Below, piece by piece: positions 53,733 through 64,000 of a stretch of 64,000 bases of DNA (its first letter is position 1; each line of letters starts with the position of its first letter). A program made the position numbers and the translations under genes. The notes beneath the pieces are model-generated. The model was given only the letters and a program-made list of their open reading frames with translations, had not been told where the DNA came from and did not search any database. This DNA comes from Dryococelus australis (Eukaryota > Arthropoda > Insecta > Phasmatodea > Phasmatidae). The stretch spans positions 124,967,338 through 125,031,337 of the forward strand of contig CM057000.1 in the NCBI GenBank assembly GCA_029891345.1, written 5' to 3'.

Positions 53733-54122
53733 CAGGATGATTCTCAATTAGACCGACAAACTTCGAGAGGTGATTTTTCATGAAAAAGTAAAAGGAACAC
53801 CTATGTGACACTTTATACCTAAACCGAATATTAAGGGAGCTATGAGCCCTTTAAAAAAACGAGATTTTAAGCCGTATTTGTGCAAAATATCGGCTCATAC
53901 GTTGAAGGTCCCGATAACATACAATAATGTTCCGAGAGTTGTCATTGTATTTTACTTCGTTGCCGATATTTTGCACAAATACGGTTCAAAACCTCGTTTT
54001 TTTTAAGAGCTCATGCCTCCCTTAATATTCGGTTTAGGTATAAAGTGTCACGTATGTTTTCCTTTTACTTTTTCGTGAAGAATCACCTCCCGAAGTTTGT
54101 CTGCTTATTGGGAATCCCCCTG
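53733..54122. repeat. Foldback element, about 165-bp arms
   Basis: The left arm begins CAGGATGATTCTCAATTAGA and the inverted right arm CAGGGGGATTCCCAATAAGC. Both continue through GACAAACTTCGRGAGGTGAT, AAAAAGTAAAAGGAA, TGACACTTTATACCTAAACC, GAATATTAAGGGAG and TATTTGTGCAAAATATCGGC. Identity is roughly 85-90% by eye over about 165 bases, around a 60-bp loop. No coding; RNA from it would form a long hairpin. Confidence 0.85.
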
Positions 54123-54245
54123 CCTAAACCTTCCTCAATAAACGCTCAAAATGATGGTGAAAACCGCATCAAATTCCATCAAGTATTTTAGAAACCTCAG
54201 TCGAATACACAGACACACGCAGCCGGGCGAGTTTGTGTAACATTA

Positions 54246-57062
54246 TGTATAGATTTTCTGGTGATTAAAAAACTTTCCCCGATCGGTGCTAATGGCCAGT
54301 TACTTACTACCCAGTGTGTACACATGTTATATTTTATTCGTCGACACTAACTTTCATTCGACAATTGCACTTTATTGCACAACTTACGAATGAAAATACT
54401 TCCCATATCTTAGGTATTTAAAGAATTTTGGCTTCTTTCCCAAAAGTTCAAGATAAAGTTAGTCACATTTATTGCATGGAGTCTGCGAATCTACTTTTGC
54501 GCACGGGGGTATGCAATCGATATTTTATATTTCGTTTCTAGTCTGGGACACACACACGAGTCATGGCAATGGTGAATGAGGTCATAGTTAGTATGAGGAT
54601 AGTACTTGAGGTGAAACAGGCTGTTGCGATTAATACGTAGCTGTACATCATGGAGTGGCTACACTCGCTGGAGAGACAATCACCCACAGAGCACTCTAGT
54701 TCAATGGCTGGAAGTTTTAATCGAAAAATTGTAAGTGAATGCTTTGTTATTAAACACCTTTCATGTGCATAATTTTTAATATAATTTACCTCTTTGCCAG
54801 CACAGCTGAATAGAGATTTCCTTCATCTTGTCATTAAATTATTTCCCCGGACTGTATAATTTTACCTAAGATTTATATTTTATAATTTGTTATTCCATCA
54901 ATTGTTTTAATGTGTTTCAATTGTGTAGCCTACGGAATAAATTTCTTAAAAATAACGCCCTCTTTCACTAATTGCATAAAAGAAGAAATAAATTTTTTTT
55001 TAATGTTTTAGAAGTTTTTCGATAAACTTTTTGTATTCGCTAAGCTTTTCTTAATTTTGTGGAATTTTGCAAGTTTAGTGTCGTGGTCGCCGATCAACGA
55101 GAGACCCAATGCTGACAACCCAGCACTGCTGAAAGCATATCCGCATCTGTAACTAGAAGTCGTCAGCCGCTTTCCGTAAACCGCCATACGCATTGTGCAA
55201 GGCCACATTCGCGAGAGATAAACGGGAAATTTCGAGGGGAAAAAAGGGAAATTTTGGTGGGAAAAGAGCATTTTCATAGGGAAAAAGAGATTTTTTTTTC
55301 CAGGAATTTGGCAGTTTTCTATGCGAATTTGCACGAAAATGACGTCATTCAAGACGGCGGCCCCGGCACCGCTGCCCCAAGCCCCTGAGTCAGTGTCGCT
55401 ATTTTCTAACTACTCGAATGCATTGTTTAATTAATAAACACGTCCGGCGTTTTTATTAATCTTAACTGCATTGAGTATTTTATTAATAATTTTACAAGCA
55501 TTATCTAAAAAATACTTAAAGTTTCATTTTCGCACTGTATTCAATATTAACTGTTTGCGGTAGGTAATGAAAAGTTTTGTATAAGTTCTCGTAAAAATAT
55601 TACAAGTTTTCATGCAAGTGTACAATTCAGTGAAAGTTATTTTACATGTAAACACAATTCGCGTTACATACACAGTTCCAGTGGCTTCCTGGTTTTCCTC
55701 CAGTTAAGATGTTCAGTTACAAATAATTTAATTCTATTTCAATTTTGTGTCACATGTATGATTTTTTATGTATAAGGTATGTGCATGTATAGTTTTTTTA
55801 TTTCTGCGTCAAATGATTTGTAATACCTCGTAATTTTCCTTCCTGCAGTATTTTAATTGGGACTACAAAACATTTGTCGCACAGTAAAAATAATAATTTT
55901 TTCACGTGCCTATGCCTTCTTCCAAAGAGACAATCGAAAATAGTCAAACATGACAGCTATATATTGTTTAATATATGTTTTCCTATCTAACAAGAATAAC
56001 CAACGCTTATTCAGGATACTAAGATTTTTTAATGTTAACATACTAAGTGCTTGAATTTCATATCATGGAAGTTTGTTGAACTTTTTGTTCAAGTATTCCA
56101 CACATTATGTGTGACTGTTCTAGGTACTTTTAATTATTTTTTTCCAAACGTGTGCACGTGTTGGTGCTTGGAAAGTATGTGTCCAGGAAAGAATTAAAAA
56201 TTCACTCCAATCAGCATCTCAGACAATTCAAAAGTGTAAGATAGAGAGTAATTACGATGTAATAGAAACTAACTGTCGCACACTGACATCTACTCATTTT
56301 CTTGGGCTTGAAGTACATACATACATAATACATACATACATACACTACATACATACATGAGTACATGTATCTCGATATACTTATTATAAGTTTTTTATGT
56401 ATTACTATACGTGTCTTATTACTGTCGTAAACCAGATATAAATTATGGTTTTTCTTTATTCATTTACAAACAGACATATATTTTAATGATTATGTAATAG
56501 AAGAAATCATTTCCTTACATGAATCATATTAATTTTTATATATACATATATATACACATATATATATATGTATATATATGTGTGTATATACGTATATATA
56601 AAAAATATATATAAATATATATACTCTTTTTTTAAGCGTGTGTGCTTATTAATTAAAATACTTGTAATTTTTTGTGTTGGGGAAATTTGGTTTTGCTTGA
56701 AGTAGCTTCTACGATCCCACTTAAAATGTCAGTAGTCATAATTACGAGGACATAGTGGCCAATTGCAAAAGTCACCGAATGCGAATAACCATACCTCAAA
56801 AAAAAATCTAAATAGAACACACATTACGTACTTACTTAAGTGTTTTGAAAAATGTGTGGCGTAGTGGAGACAAAAATAATTCGAAATGCAGTGTTTTTAC
56901 GTATTACAAATAATAATTATTTAAAAAATAATTATGTATAAAAAATTAATATTATTACACTTCTCAAAATTTTATGTCGAAAAATTAAACTGATTAGACT
57001 TTGAAGAATACTATGTAAAAAAAACTAAAATGATTAGAATTTAATTAAATTAAAAAAAAATG
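54246..57062. other. No gene supported; AT-rich with microsatellites
   Basis: Contains (CATA)n at about 56312-56358 and a TATATA/TATG run at 56536-56624. A 114-residue minus frame at 55008-55352 is low-complexity Lys/Phe-rich and ends near a GACGGCGGCCCCGGCACCGC patch; no family was recognised. Confidence 0.5.
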
Positions 57063-57289
57063 TTAATCATCGTATTGAAGTTGCGGAAACAGACAGCATT
57101 CCAGGTACGGGAGATAGCAACAGAAGATCGCTTGCGCCTCGTCCCATGTGTCCAAAAGCAACCTGCGTGTAACCTCTGCGGTGTGATCGTTTCGATCGTG
57201 ATGGCCATGCAAACGTGACACATTGTCTTGGACGGCTTCTACAACCTCTGCCAGTTGACTATGGAAGCGCGAGCGCGCCTCGATAGCTC
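57063..57289 (-). CDS. Candidate terminal exon of an unknown gene
   Basis: On the minus strand, an AG at 57291-57290 (CCTCCGGCAAG) is followed by 74 open codons and TAA: A-I-E-A-R-S-R-F-H-S-Q-L-A-E-V-V-E-A-V-Q, then H-G-H-H-D-R-N-D-H-T and L-L-L-D-T-W-D-E-A-Q-A-I-F-C-C-Y-L-P-Y-L-E-C-C. The stretch is clearly G+C-richer than its flanks. Its frame has no ATG and is closed by a stop directly upstream of the acceptor. If the AG is used, the phase fits exactly the donor at 57691. The polypyrimidine tract is weak, which lowers confidence. No family recognised; it may be host or transposon-derived. Confidence 0.35.
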
Positions 57290-57691
57290 CTTGCCGGAGG
57301 TTTTAAATGCCATTGTTGTGGTGCCTAGCCATGTCCTATCTGTATCCTTGCATACCACAATCCACACTCTGGCTTAAGGCCCCCAACTATGTACCAGGAT
57401 CAACTATATTAACTCTTATAAATCGCTTCCAACCAAATACTGCTCACTCTATTACAATATCAATTCTGTTCACAACTACAATTATAAATTACACTGATAC
57501 ACTAAATGTTACCTTTCTTGTATCATTCTACCCTAAGTTTATATTCAATTCTCCTCTACTGTCTTACTTTCTGTTTACTGTAATTTAAGTTTAAATCCTC
57601 TCTGATTCAACAGTTACTTTATTATATTTGTCGCTCTTCTCGACTCGTATCGCACCCTGCTCGCCGTTGCACTCTACCCAAGATCACCTAC

Positions 57692-57872
57692 CACTGACAG
57701 CCTCGAATCGTCCGGAGCTCCTCCGTCGGTTCGTGTAGTGGAGATGTGGTGAAGAAGGACGGCCTGCCATAGCCTGGTCTCGACCCAGCTCCTGGATCAC
57801 ATCGGCACTGACTCCGACCGACGCTGCTCCAGCATCGGCAGACTCGCTAATCGGCAATAAAACTTTCCCCAT
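57692..57872 (-). CDS. Candidate upstream exon of the same unknown gene
   Basis: On the minus strand ATG (57872) opens 60 codons plus one base, ending at AGTG|GTAGGTGA, a good donor (57692/57691). It encodes A-D-A-G-A-A-S-V-G-V-S-A-D-V-I-Q-E-L-G and R-R-S-S-G-R-F-E-A-V-S. With a 402-bp intron it joins in phase to 57063-57289, giving about 135 residues. A competing frame that starts upstream at ATG-TCA (about 57894) is the one shared with the duplicated segment at about 58310, so which start is real is unclear. Confidence 0.3.
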
Positions 57873-58345
57873 CTTTGCCCGTGGATATTACGTGCACGTT
57901 CTGACATAGACCATTCCGAAGCCATGCATGCATTTCCTATAATTATTTGACGTTATTCTACACACAAACTATAAAATACTTTCTTCTGTAGTAATGAAAA
58001 CATTCCCTGTACAGTCAAGCAGTAAAAAGATTTTTGCAAGCACTTCTGCCATCTGAAGTTTCTACGCGAATTAATTATTCAAAAATAGTTTGTAGGCCAT
58101 AAAATGAATTTGATTTTAAGACTACTGTATTTCTTTGTATGTTACAGCTTGAACGAACATTCATAATGGAGGAGTTTCGGACTTAATTTTATGGCGTGGA
58201 GGGGTAGCAGTGCATGTAGTATATTATTTATAGCACGTATCTTGTGTTGTATCGTGCATAAATCTTTCCCGATCTTTGTCCATTGATATAAGATGCAGCT
58301 TCCGACATTAAAGTCTTTTCTGAGGCTCTGCTAATAATCTACTTT
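57850..58345 (-). repeat. Duplicated exon-like segment, two copies about 400 bp apart
   Basis: On the minus strand, a copy at about 57910-57848 encodes A-S-E-W-S-M-S-E-R-A-R-N-I-H-G-Q-R-W-G-K and a copy at about 58324-58258 encodes A-S-E-K-T-L-M-S-E-A-A-S-Y-I-N-G-Q-R-S-G. The two differ by a 3-base indel that keeps the frame and by several synonymous changes. The sequences outside are not alike. Tandem exon duplication or a repeated element are both possible. Confidence 0.45.
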
Positions 58346-58835
58346 CATGCAAATAAAATTAAGGACAATGAATCACATTTGTGCGCGTATTCCTTACTAA
58401 CACGCCTATTTATATTATTCATATATAAAATATAGGTAACAGTTAAATTTAGCCAATAAGCTAATGACAAATAATGATACACGACACAGCCATATACATG
58501 AGGTGATTTTTCAAAAACTCGCGAATAGAACTGTGTTTAAATGTATAAATCATTATGCGTGGATTTACTGTATTTGTATATGCACTATAAAATACATAGT
58601 ATAGAAACGGTATTTTTATTCAGAGATATTATATATTAAGGAGCCTGCTTACTTTAGCTGGGTCACTATGCTTGATTCCGCATTTATTTATGTTCCTGCC
58701 ATTTATATATTTAAGAAAAATATGGATGATGGTATACCTCTGCAGATGTTACGAGCACGGCCGCTTTCGACGTATGTAAAAGAAAAAAAGAATTGTACTT
58801 ACCAGGAAACTAATAAAGATGAAATGGCTGGGGAA

Positions 58836-59940
58836 GAGGAATCACGTCCTCTCAACGCAAGGAGGCCAAGATTAGTGTGACCGTTGGCCAGATCCTAAGC
58901 CCAAACCTGGCAAGTCCGCACATCCTCGCCCCCTCCAAAGAGAGAGGGAATCTCTCCAGACCTCCTTCAGCATACGGAGTCAACCACTACCAGCACGAGT
59001 CCAACCCTATGATCGGACACCAGAGAGAACCTCATGGTGGGGCCAACCGATCGTCCCGTGCTACCGCTTATTTTCCATGGCACTTGTGGGTTATTCATGG
59101 CCGACATTATCCCCCGAATGGAGTGGCAAGAGGAATTCCCTTCTACACAAGGTGGTTGAGAAAACCTCACCGGGCATAGCCTTACACCCTGTGCAGAGCC
59201 GGTCACACTCCACTCTCTGGGAGCCACATCCTTAATGGCTGGGAATTACTATGAAACAGAATGGCCACCACCCCGGTGGCCGGGCATAAGAGAGCAGTAG
59301 GGACCCCTCCCCGGTGTCGCGGCTCACCGGGGATAGCAGCCCTTGCTCTGAAATTGGAGAGTTTATATCATATATCATCATATAATCTCCATGGTTTCAT
59401 CACTGCAGCCAAGACATTGCTCCCTCGACCACCGAGGTGTTACGTGATCAGTTCCCAGTTCGGAAGGGCGTCGGCCACACTCCATTCCATGTCTGTGTGC
59501 TTCTACCTTGAAGTACAGACTTTGGGCCCCAACAGTCTGAGTGCTAAGTGGTCCAACACCCCGCCAAGTGGTCGAGCCTAGGTACCAGCTATTGATCCAA
59601 CCATCATGGCAGATACCCCTGGCCAGTCGCGAGGAGACTGGTAACCCATAGGGAACGGGTGGCGTAGCCCAATTTGCGGAATCAGGGGTGGCACGAGAAG
59701 CCTTGGGTCGCCTTGAGTGGAGAGAGGCTATGAGAGTCACTTCACCCACCCTGAACGGGTCGTGTACGGTGCAACTTGGCTTGGCTACTATAGCATGGTA
59801 CACTATAGCATAGCCACACCACCTCTCATGCGAAGGACCTTCCTCCCATGTAGCTACACCCCAGAGATAAATCCCTGAGATTGCCTCACACATAAGTCAC
59901 ACTACCCTACCCCATGGTGGAAGGTCAGGCAGATTCGACC
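58836..59940. other. G+C-rich block of unknown nature
   Basis: About 1.1 kb clearly richer in G+C than the surrounding DNA. Frames are open on both strands without agreement: 58877-59179 plus (100 residues) and 59378-59893 minus (171 residues). None carries a recognised motif. Repeated CACCGGGGATAGC/CCCGGTGTCGC-type phrases could form local hairpins (59265-59335). It could be the untranslated part of a LINE, a fragment of a structured RNA, or a host exon cluster. Confidence 0.35.
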
Positions 59941-62900
59941 AATTTATACTATTTTGCACCGGACAGATATATAGGAAAATAGTTCAGCGCATATATCGAG
60001 TGTTTTTATTGGCTGGGAAGTATGAAGCATGTGAAAATAGTTCGTATATAGACAGCAGTTCGATACAAAGAAAATTGTTCGTCCCGTAGATGGGACGATT
60101 TCATTGGGCCAGTCTGAAGGAGGGAGAGATCCGGTGTTTTTTCCTGCACGGACTGATACGTAATACTGCGCACATGTGTGGTGTGATTTTATTGATTTCA
60201 TTATTATTCTCGTTTGCATAGTTTTGCGCAAAACTAGCAATGAAATAGAATGAGTAGTATTCCAATGCCCATTGAATGTGTCTGGATTAGGGGCTAAGCT
60301 AATTTTTTTCAGGTGAACTAATTTAATACTTCTTTTGTTCTGCAAAAGAGGTTAATCCCCCCCCCCTTTTGCCCTTCACAACCACCCTCGCTGTACTGTG
60401 CAAAGTCATATGGATCTTGGTCACAACGTTGCCACTGCACGATGTGTAGCTTAAGAGCTGACTTCGCACCTGATAAGCACACTGGGCCTGGCGTGGTGGC
60501 ACATCCAGGAACTTCGTGGCATTGTGGCACATCCCGGAACTTCGTGGCGTGGCGCGTCTTTGCGAAGCCAGCACAACACTTCGCCTGCTCCTACGATAAC
60601 AACGATAACAATTTGACGTTCTCTGAGCAAGCACAGGATGCTTATGAGAGAGCACGCGCAGTAACCATTTCTTTATCGTATTTTTAGCGACATAATTGTA
60701 GGAGGGCGGCAGTTCTCCTGTCAAGTCTGTTGATAACCTTTGCACATGATTGGTAGACAGATAAGGGGATTCTGCAGGCTCAATAGATAAAATATGCACG
60801 GCCATGCGGGAGCGCTGTGTCTCACAGTGTACTATTGGAAGTCAGAGATTATGCACGTCAGTCGCTCACAAAGAGTGAACCATCCCCCCCCCCCTCTCCA
60901 ACGAACCCTTTAGCACCACCTACTCAACTACTTTGTACCTGGCCTCGAAATCAATAACTGCATTCTAAATCAATCTTCGATCCACTGCGACTCTCTCTGA
61001 AAATATTTTTATATGAAAAACGATATGAATACTAACAATCCATGTGGCAAGCAGATGTTAAAATAAAAATTTTACCGTGCCAAAATTTTCCTTCCACTTC
61101 AAAAATATACTCTATGAGAGTTAATGTAATATATTGTCTTTCGACTAGTTGTATGTCCCTGCTTCCTGCCAATTTTATTTCGTTACAATATTTAAAAAAT
61201 TAACGGTTTTTAACTAAAGTATTTGAATGTTTTAATTTTATATGTAACTTATTCAAACATTCTAAGTAGCAGGAGGAGGAGAGGGGTTTTAGGATTAATT
61301 GGCGGGGGGGGGGGGGGGGTTGCATGTTGTGGCGGGGGAAGATGGATGACCAGCACAGGAAAATGAAATGTCTTTAATGAAAAATAATATAAAAATAAAA
61401 TCCAAATAAAAAATTATATTTTATTTTTAATAACTGGTACAACTTTTCATATTTGCATAAGAAAATTTATTTTAAGAAAAGTGACTCAAAATATTATCAC
61501 TACACATACTTACTCTGGGATAATCATGACAACAAAAGCTTACATTATTTTTTATATAATTTTTCCAACATACACATATTACATATGCTCTTTTAAACCT
61601 ATGTGACAGCACATGTCTCGATAGCCGAGTAGTCGTAAGTCAGACGGAAACAAAATGGGAGGCGAAAACAAGGTGGTTGAAGGAAAGACGATGGTCGACA
61701 AAGGTCAAGAACAGAAGTTGGCCCCACAGCCTCCATTCCTTGTCCTGGAAAGGTCCATGTGAACTATATTTTTTTTCTTGGTCGTTTCTGTTCTATCGCA
61801 GTATATTTTTCATATTGTGGATGTAACACACAATTTTTAAAAAGTGCATGGTAACGCTACTGTTATTTATATTACGGGAACGTTAAGGGCGGATATAGCA
61901 CAGCCTTTAGAAACACGGACCGACTGACTTAGTGGCATTTGCTCCACCCACCACATTACATTAAAATATACCGACTTAAAATTCTGTAATTTTAATTTAT
62001 TTTTCTTTTAAATTTTTAATAAAATCATGTCAATATTCTGGTGGAAGTCAAAGTAAACAACTCTCTTAATACCATATATTTGAAGTTTAAGTCGACACAT
62101 TCATAAGACACGCGATTTATGAGAGGGGTTTTTTTTTCTTAATACTGTACACAATTTGATGCCTTATATTTTATATATTTACAATCTTCATCATCTCTGT
62201 AAATGGGCTCTGGTGAAATTTCTTTTTCTGTTACATAAGATACAGCGGCAGCTTATATTCCTTTTATGCTACTTGCCGTGCACTCTCTACGCGAAAACAT
62301 CTCGCCACATTTATCGCGATATTGCAAATAGTAAGATGGGTTTGACGGGCCACTAAAGGTCCTGTGAAAATCGGATTCGAAGTAGTAGGCATAGGCGAAC
62401 AGCTTGAACCACAATTGACAATGACGTGTCAATGGGCATTTAAGTCCCGATAAGTGAGCTAAGGTCAAGAAGCGAGGGAGCGATACGGGCGAGAGACAAA
62501 TGCACGCCTAGTGCCTCATCGCTCCTACGCGCAAGGCGTGCGTTGTTTCCGTCGTAACGCCGTACTGTGCAAATTATATCTAACGGTGTGATTTTATTAC
62601 ACGCGATGAAAGACCACAGATTAAACTACGCCCGTATATTTGTACTTTTCTCCTGCCGCTTAAAGGAAACTGCATAAGAAAGCTTTAAAAATGCGACATT
62701 TAACAATTTTCACGCATTTTGTTCCTCCAAGAATACACTTAATATGATAAAAGTATTTAAAAAATAGGGACATAGATAATTTTTTTTTCTGACAAAAAGT
62801 CGTATTTGCAGAACATTTATTTACCGAGATACGCGTATTCGCGCAAACAACTATTTCACAAAAAATGCGGGGGTACAAGCGACTGTGGGTACAAGCAAAT

Positions 62901-63133
62901 CCATTTTCGTACTTTCATGGTTTATTGAAGGTGTATGTAGAGTCCTTTCATGCGGGCAGAAAAATACACCACGTTTTCGACGCTGGCAGGAAGAAATGTA
63001 GCCGGGAGCACATGAAGTCAGCAATTGGTAGTCTCGCAACAGACTACCAGCTGTTGGCTCGGTTCGCACTTCAGGGCTAAGCACGAGCACCTCCGGTACT
63101 GCATGCCTGTACCATCACCACTTACAATGTATG
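59941..63133. other. No gene supported
   Basis: Includes a 28-bp direct duplication (GTGGCACATCCMGGAACTTC at about 60497 and 60525), homopolymer runs (C at 60885-60896, G at 61303-61318) and AT-rich sequence. The 160-residue minus frame at 60323-60805 crosses the duplication and has no family match. Confidence 0.45.
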
Positions 63134-63817
63134 GGCTGTCCAATGTATGAGCTCTTTTGAATGTCCCCTCATTTGGAATAAAAGTCAACAAATATATTTT
63201 ATTTCAGCCTAATGCCCGGTTTCCACCAACAGCTTCCCCGATCCGAGATCGAATTATCTTAGTTCCGAACCAGTATCCAGTTTGATCTTGGTTCCAATGT
63301 AAAAGTGTTGCACCAACGAAGCTTCGTGATTCTGAATCTCCTATTCGTCGATCTTGGTTCCAAAGTGAGAGATCAATATTAAGTATGAGACAAATTTTGT
63401 GGGCGTATTTTTCACTACAGATAGAACTAGATGTGCGATGTCGAATTGTTGTATGAATGTTACTGGATAATATTCAAGTACGTATAATGTTTTAATTTTC
63501 CAAGAAAACAATCGAACGTAGTTCTATCTGTTGGCGTATTTTCAAAATACATTAGTCGACGATTGCCGCTGATCTCGGATCGAGATTTCGAACCGCCAAT
63601 TTCGGTGGTTCGAAATGAACTTAATCTCGATCTCCAGTCCAGCTCTGGTTTCGAACCACGATGGTCCAACCGGGCATTAGACGTTCGTGGAATTTACACA
63701 CTGTGTTCATTACTTACATTAAAATATTTATTTAAAAGAATGACTAAATGATAAGAAATGGTTGAAAAGGAAAAAGTAACTGGGGCATCAAAAGGGCTCA
63801 CTTTACCGTGAACAGCC
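63134..63817. mobile_element. TA-flanked family A copy 5, with a nested MITE
   Basis: The left end is decayed (GGGCTGTCCAATGTATGAGC). The right end GGCTCACTTTACCGTGAACA then GCC is perfect. The interior matches copy 1 on both sides of the nested element: TCATTTGGAATAAAAGTCAA then CAAATATAT, and after the insert GACGTTCGTGGAATTTACAC. Its right end shares TA (63818-63819) with copy 6 in opposite orientation. Confidence 0.8.
63212..63677. mobile_element. 466-bp MITE with ATGCCCGGTT ends, inside copy 5
   Basis: The ends ATGCCCGGTTTCCACCAACA and, inverted, ATGCCCGGTTGGACCATCGT share about 11 bases. TA stands on each side (63210-63211 and 63678-63679). The outer copy's interior, known from copy 1, is cut exactly here. 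The interior repeats GATCTCGGATCGAGATT-type phrases in both orientations. No coding. Confidence 0.75.
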
Positions 63818-63819
63818 TA

Positions 63820-64000
63820 GGCTGTTCACGGTAAAGTGAGCACATTTGAAACCAACCTTTGAAAAATGCCACTGTCCATACCTGCGTGTATTTTAATTGA
63901 CACAATGACCGGCATGAACCCAGTAAAGTTGGTAACAACCAAGGGGAAATACTTACATGCTTTAACGTTAAATTAAAAGTTTTACGGGAATATTTCTGAA
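63820..64000. mobile_element. TA-flanked family A copy 6, truncated by the window end
   Basis: It starts GGCTGTTCACGGTAAAGTGA directly after the TA shared with copy 5 and continues CATTTGAAACCAACCTTTGA, ..CCAGTAAAGTTGGTAAC, matching (inverted) the right ends of copies 2 and 4. It is the cleanest end of the family in the window. It continues beyond 64000. Confidence 0.8.

Larger units (their letters stand above)
53322..54245 (-). mobile_element. Helitron-type 3' end (second family) with attached tail
   Basis: On the minus strand the sequence ends ACCCGAGCGAGGCCGGGGCG then AGTCGCTAG|T: a G+C-rich hairpin followed by CTAG at 53325-53322 and T, the Helitron 3' signature. Further in are AAACCGCATCAAATTCC-type and ACACACGCAGCCGGGCG phrases (54160-54240 on the plus strand), which often accompany such tails. 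A tandem TATCTACTATACTT run (53651-53711) and a foldback (53733-54122) lie inside. The 5' end was not found. Confidence 0.5.

Noticed and set aside
55008-55352. 114-residue minus-strand frame
   Set aside because: Composition-driven Lys/Phe-rich sequence from an A/G-rich repeat; no splice or family evidence.
59378-59893. 171-residue minus-strand frame
   Set aside because: In the G+C-rich block, open on both strands; no domain and no splice context, so kept only as part of the block.
60323-60805. 160-residue minus-strand frame
   Set aside because: Crosses a 28-bp direct duplication and a C-run; no recognised features.

Overview
The window looks like intergenic or intronic DNA from an animal nuclear genome, most likely an arthropod and probably an insect. 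It is AT-rich, has no operon-like gene packing, and almost every recognisable reading frame belongs to a eukaryotic transposable element. The pointers to insects are a Jockey-clade LINE with three zinc knuckles, a Tc1 transposase, a Ty3/gypsy pol, Helitron ends of the AACAACGTTCGCCGGG type, tRNA-derived SINEs, and one exon for a secreted cysteine-rich peptide resembling insect fungal-protease-inhibitor-like proteins. The species cannot be named from the sequence. No rRNA, functional tRNA, CRISPR array or bacterial gene was found.

Layout. 1-5580: 3' part of a decayed Ty3/gypsy LTR retrotransposon (linker, RT, RNase H, integrase, probable 3' LTR), with foreign sequence inside the integrase. 7092-8290: dead Tc1 element split by a small TA-flanked MITE. 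8384-8585, 10494-11525, 15668-15890 and 22800-24604: Helitron fragments, all on the plus strand. 13627-14178: foldback repeat. 14901-15527: two tRNA-derived SINEs in opposite orientation. 16526-22783: long but broken Jockey-like LINE, with a 950-bp insertion in ORF1 and a 3' hairpin. 25523-27975: TIR element with a Myb/SANT-like coding remnant. 28340-32880: second, different non-LTR retrotransposon with 3' tandem repeats. 33256-33846: two tRNA-like SINE heads around an inverted repeat. 39531-39771: third SINE copy with clear target-site duplications. 41017-41975: MITE-like element with TTA duplications. 42000-44275: LTR-like sequence ending at a primer-binding-site-like motif. 45343-51503: two adjacent members of the TA-flanked family, the second carrying a 3.17-kb pogo-like transposon, which itself carries a MITE. 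51883-53227 (minus): the best host-gene candidate. 53322-54245: end of another Helitron family enclosing a foldback. 57063-58330 (minus): a weaker host-gene candidate with a duplicated segment. 63134-64000: two more copies of the TA family, abutting in a perfect palindrome, one carrying another MITE.

The most interesting signal not explained by named coding families is a short-TIR, TA-flanked family whose consensus end is close to GGCTGTTCACGGTAAARTGA. At least eight copies or probable copies occur, from 0.22 to 1.9 kb. Two pairs abut and share a single TA, suggesting insertion into or beside its own ends. No transposase was seen in any of them, so the mobilising enzyme is unknown. Nothing here forms a multi-gene pathway: the window is mainly a record of nested transposition with at most two host-gene fragments.
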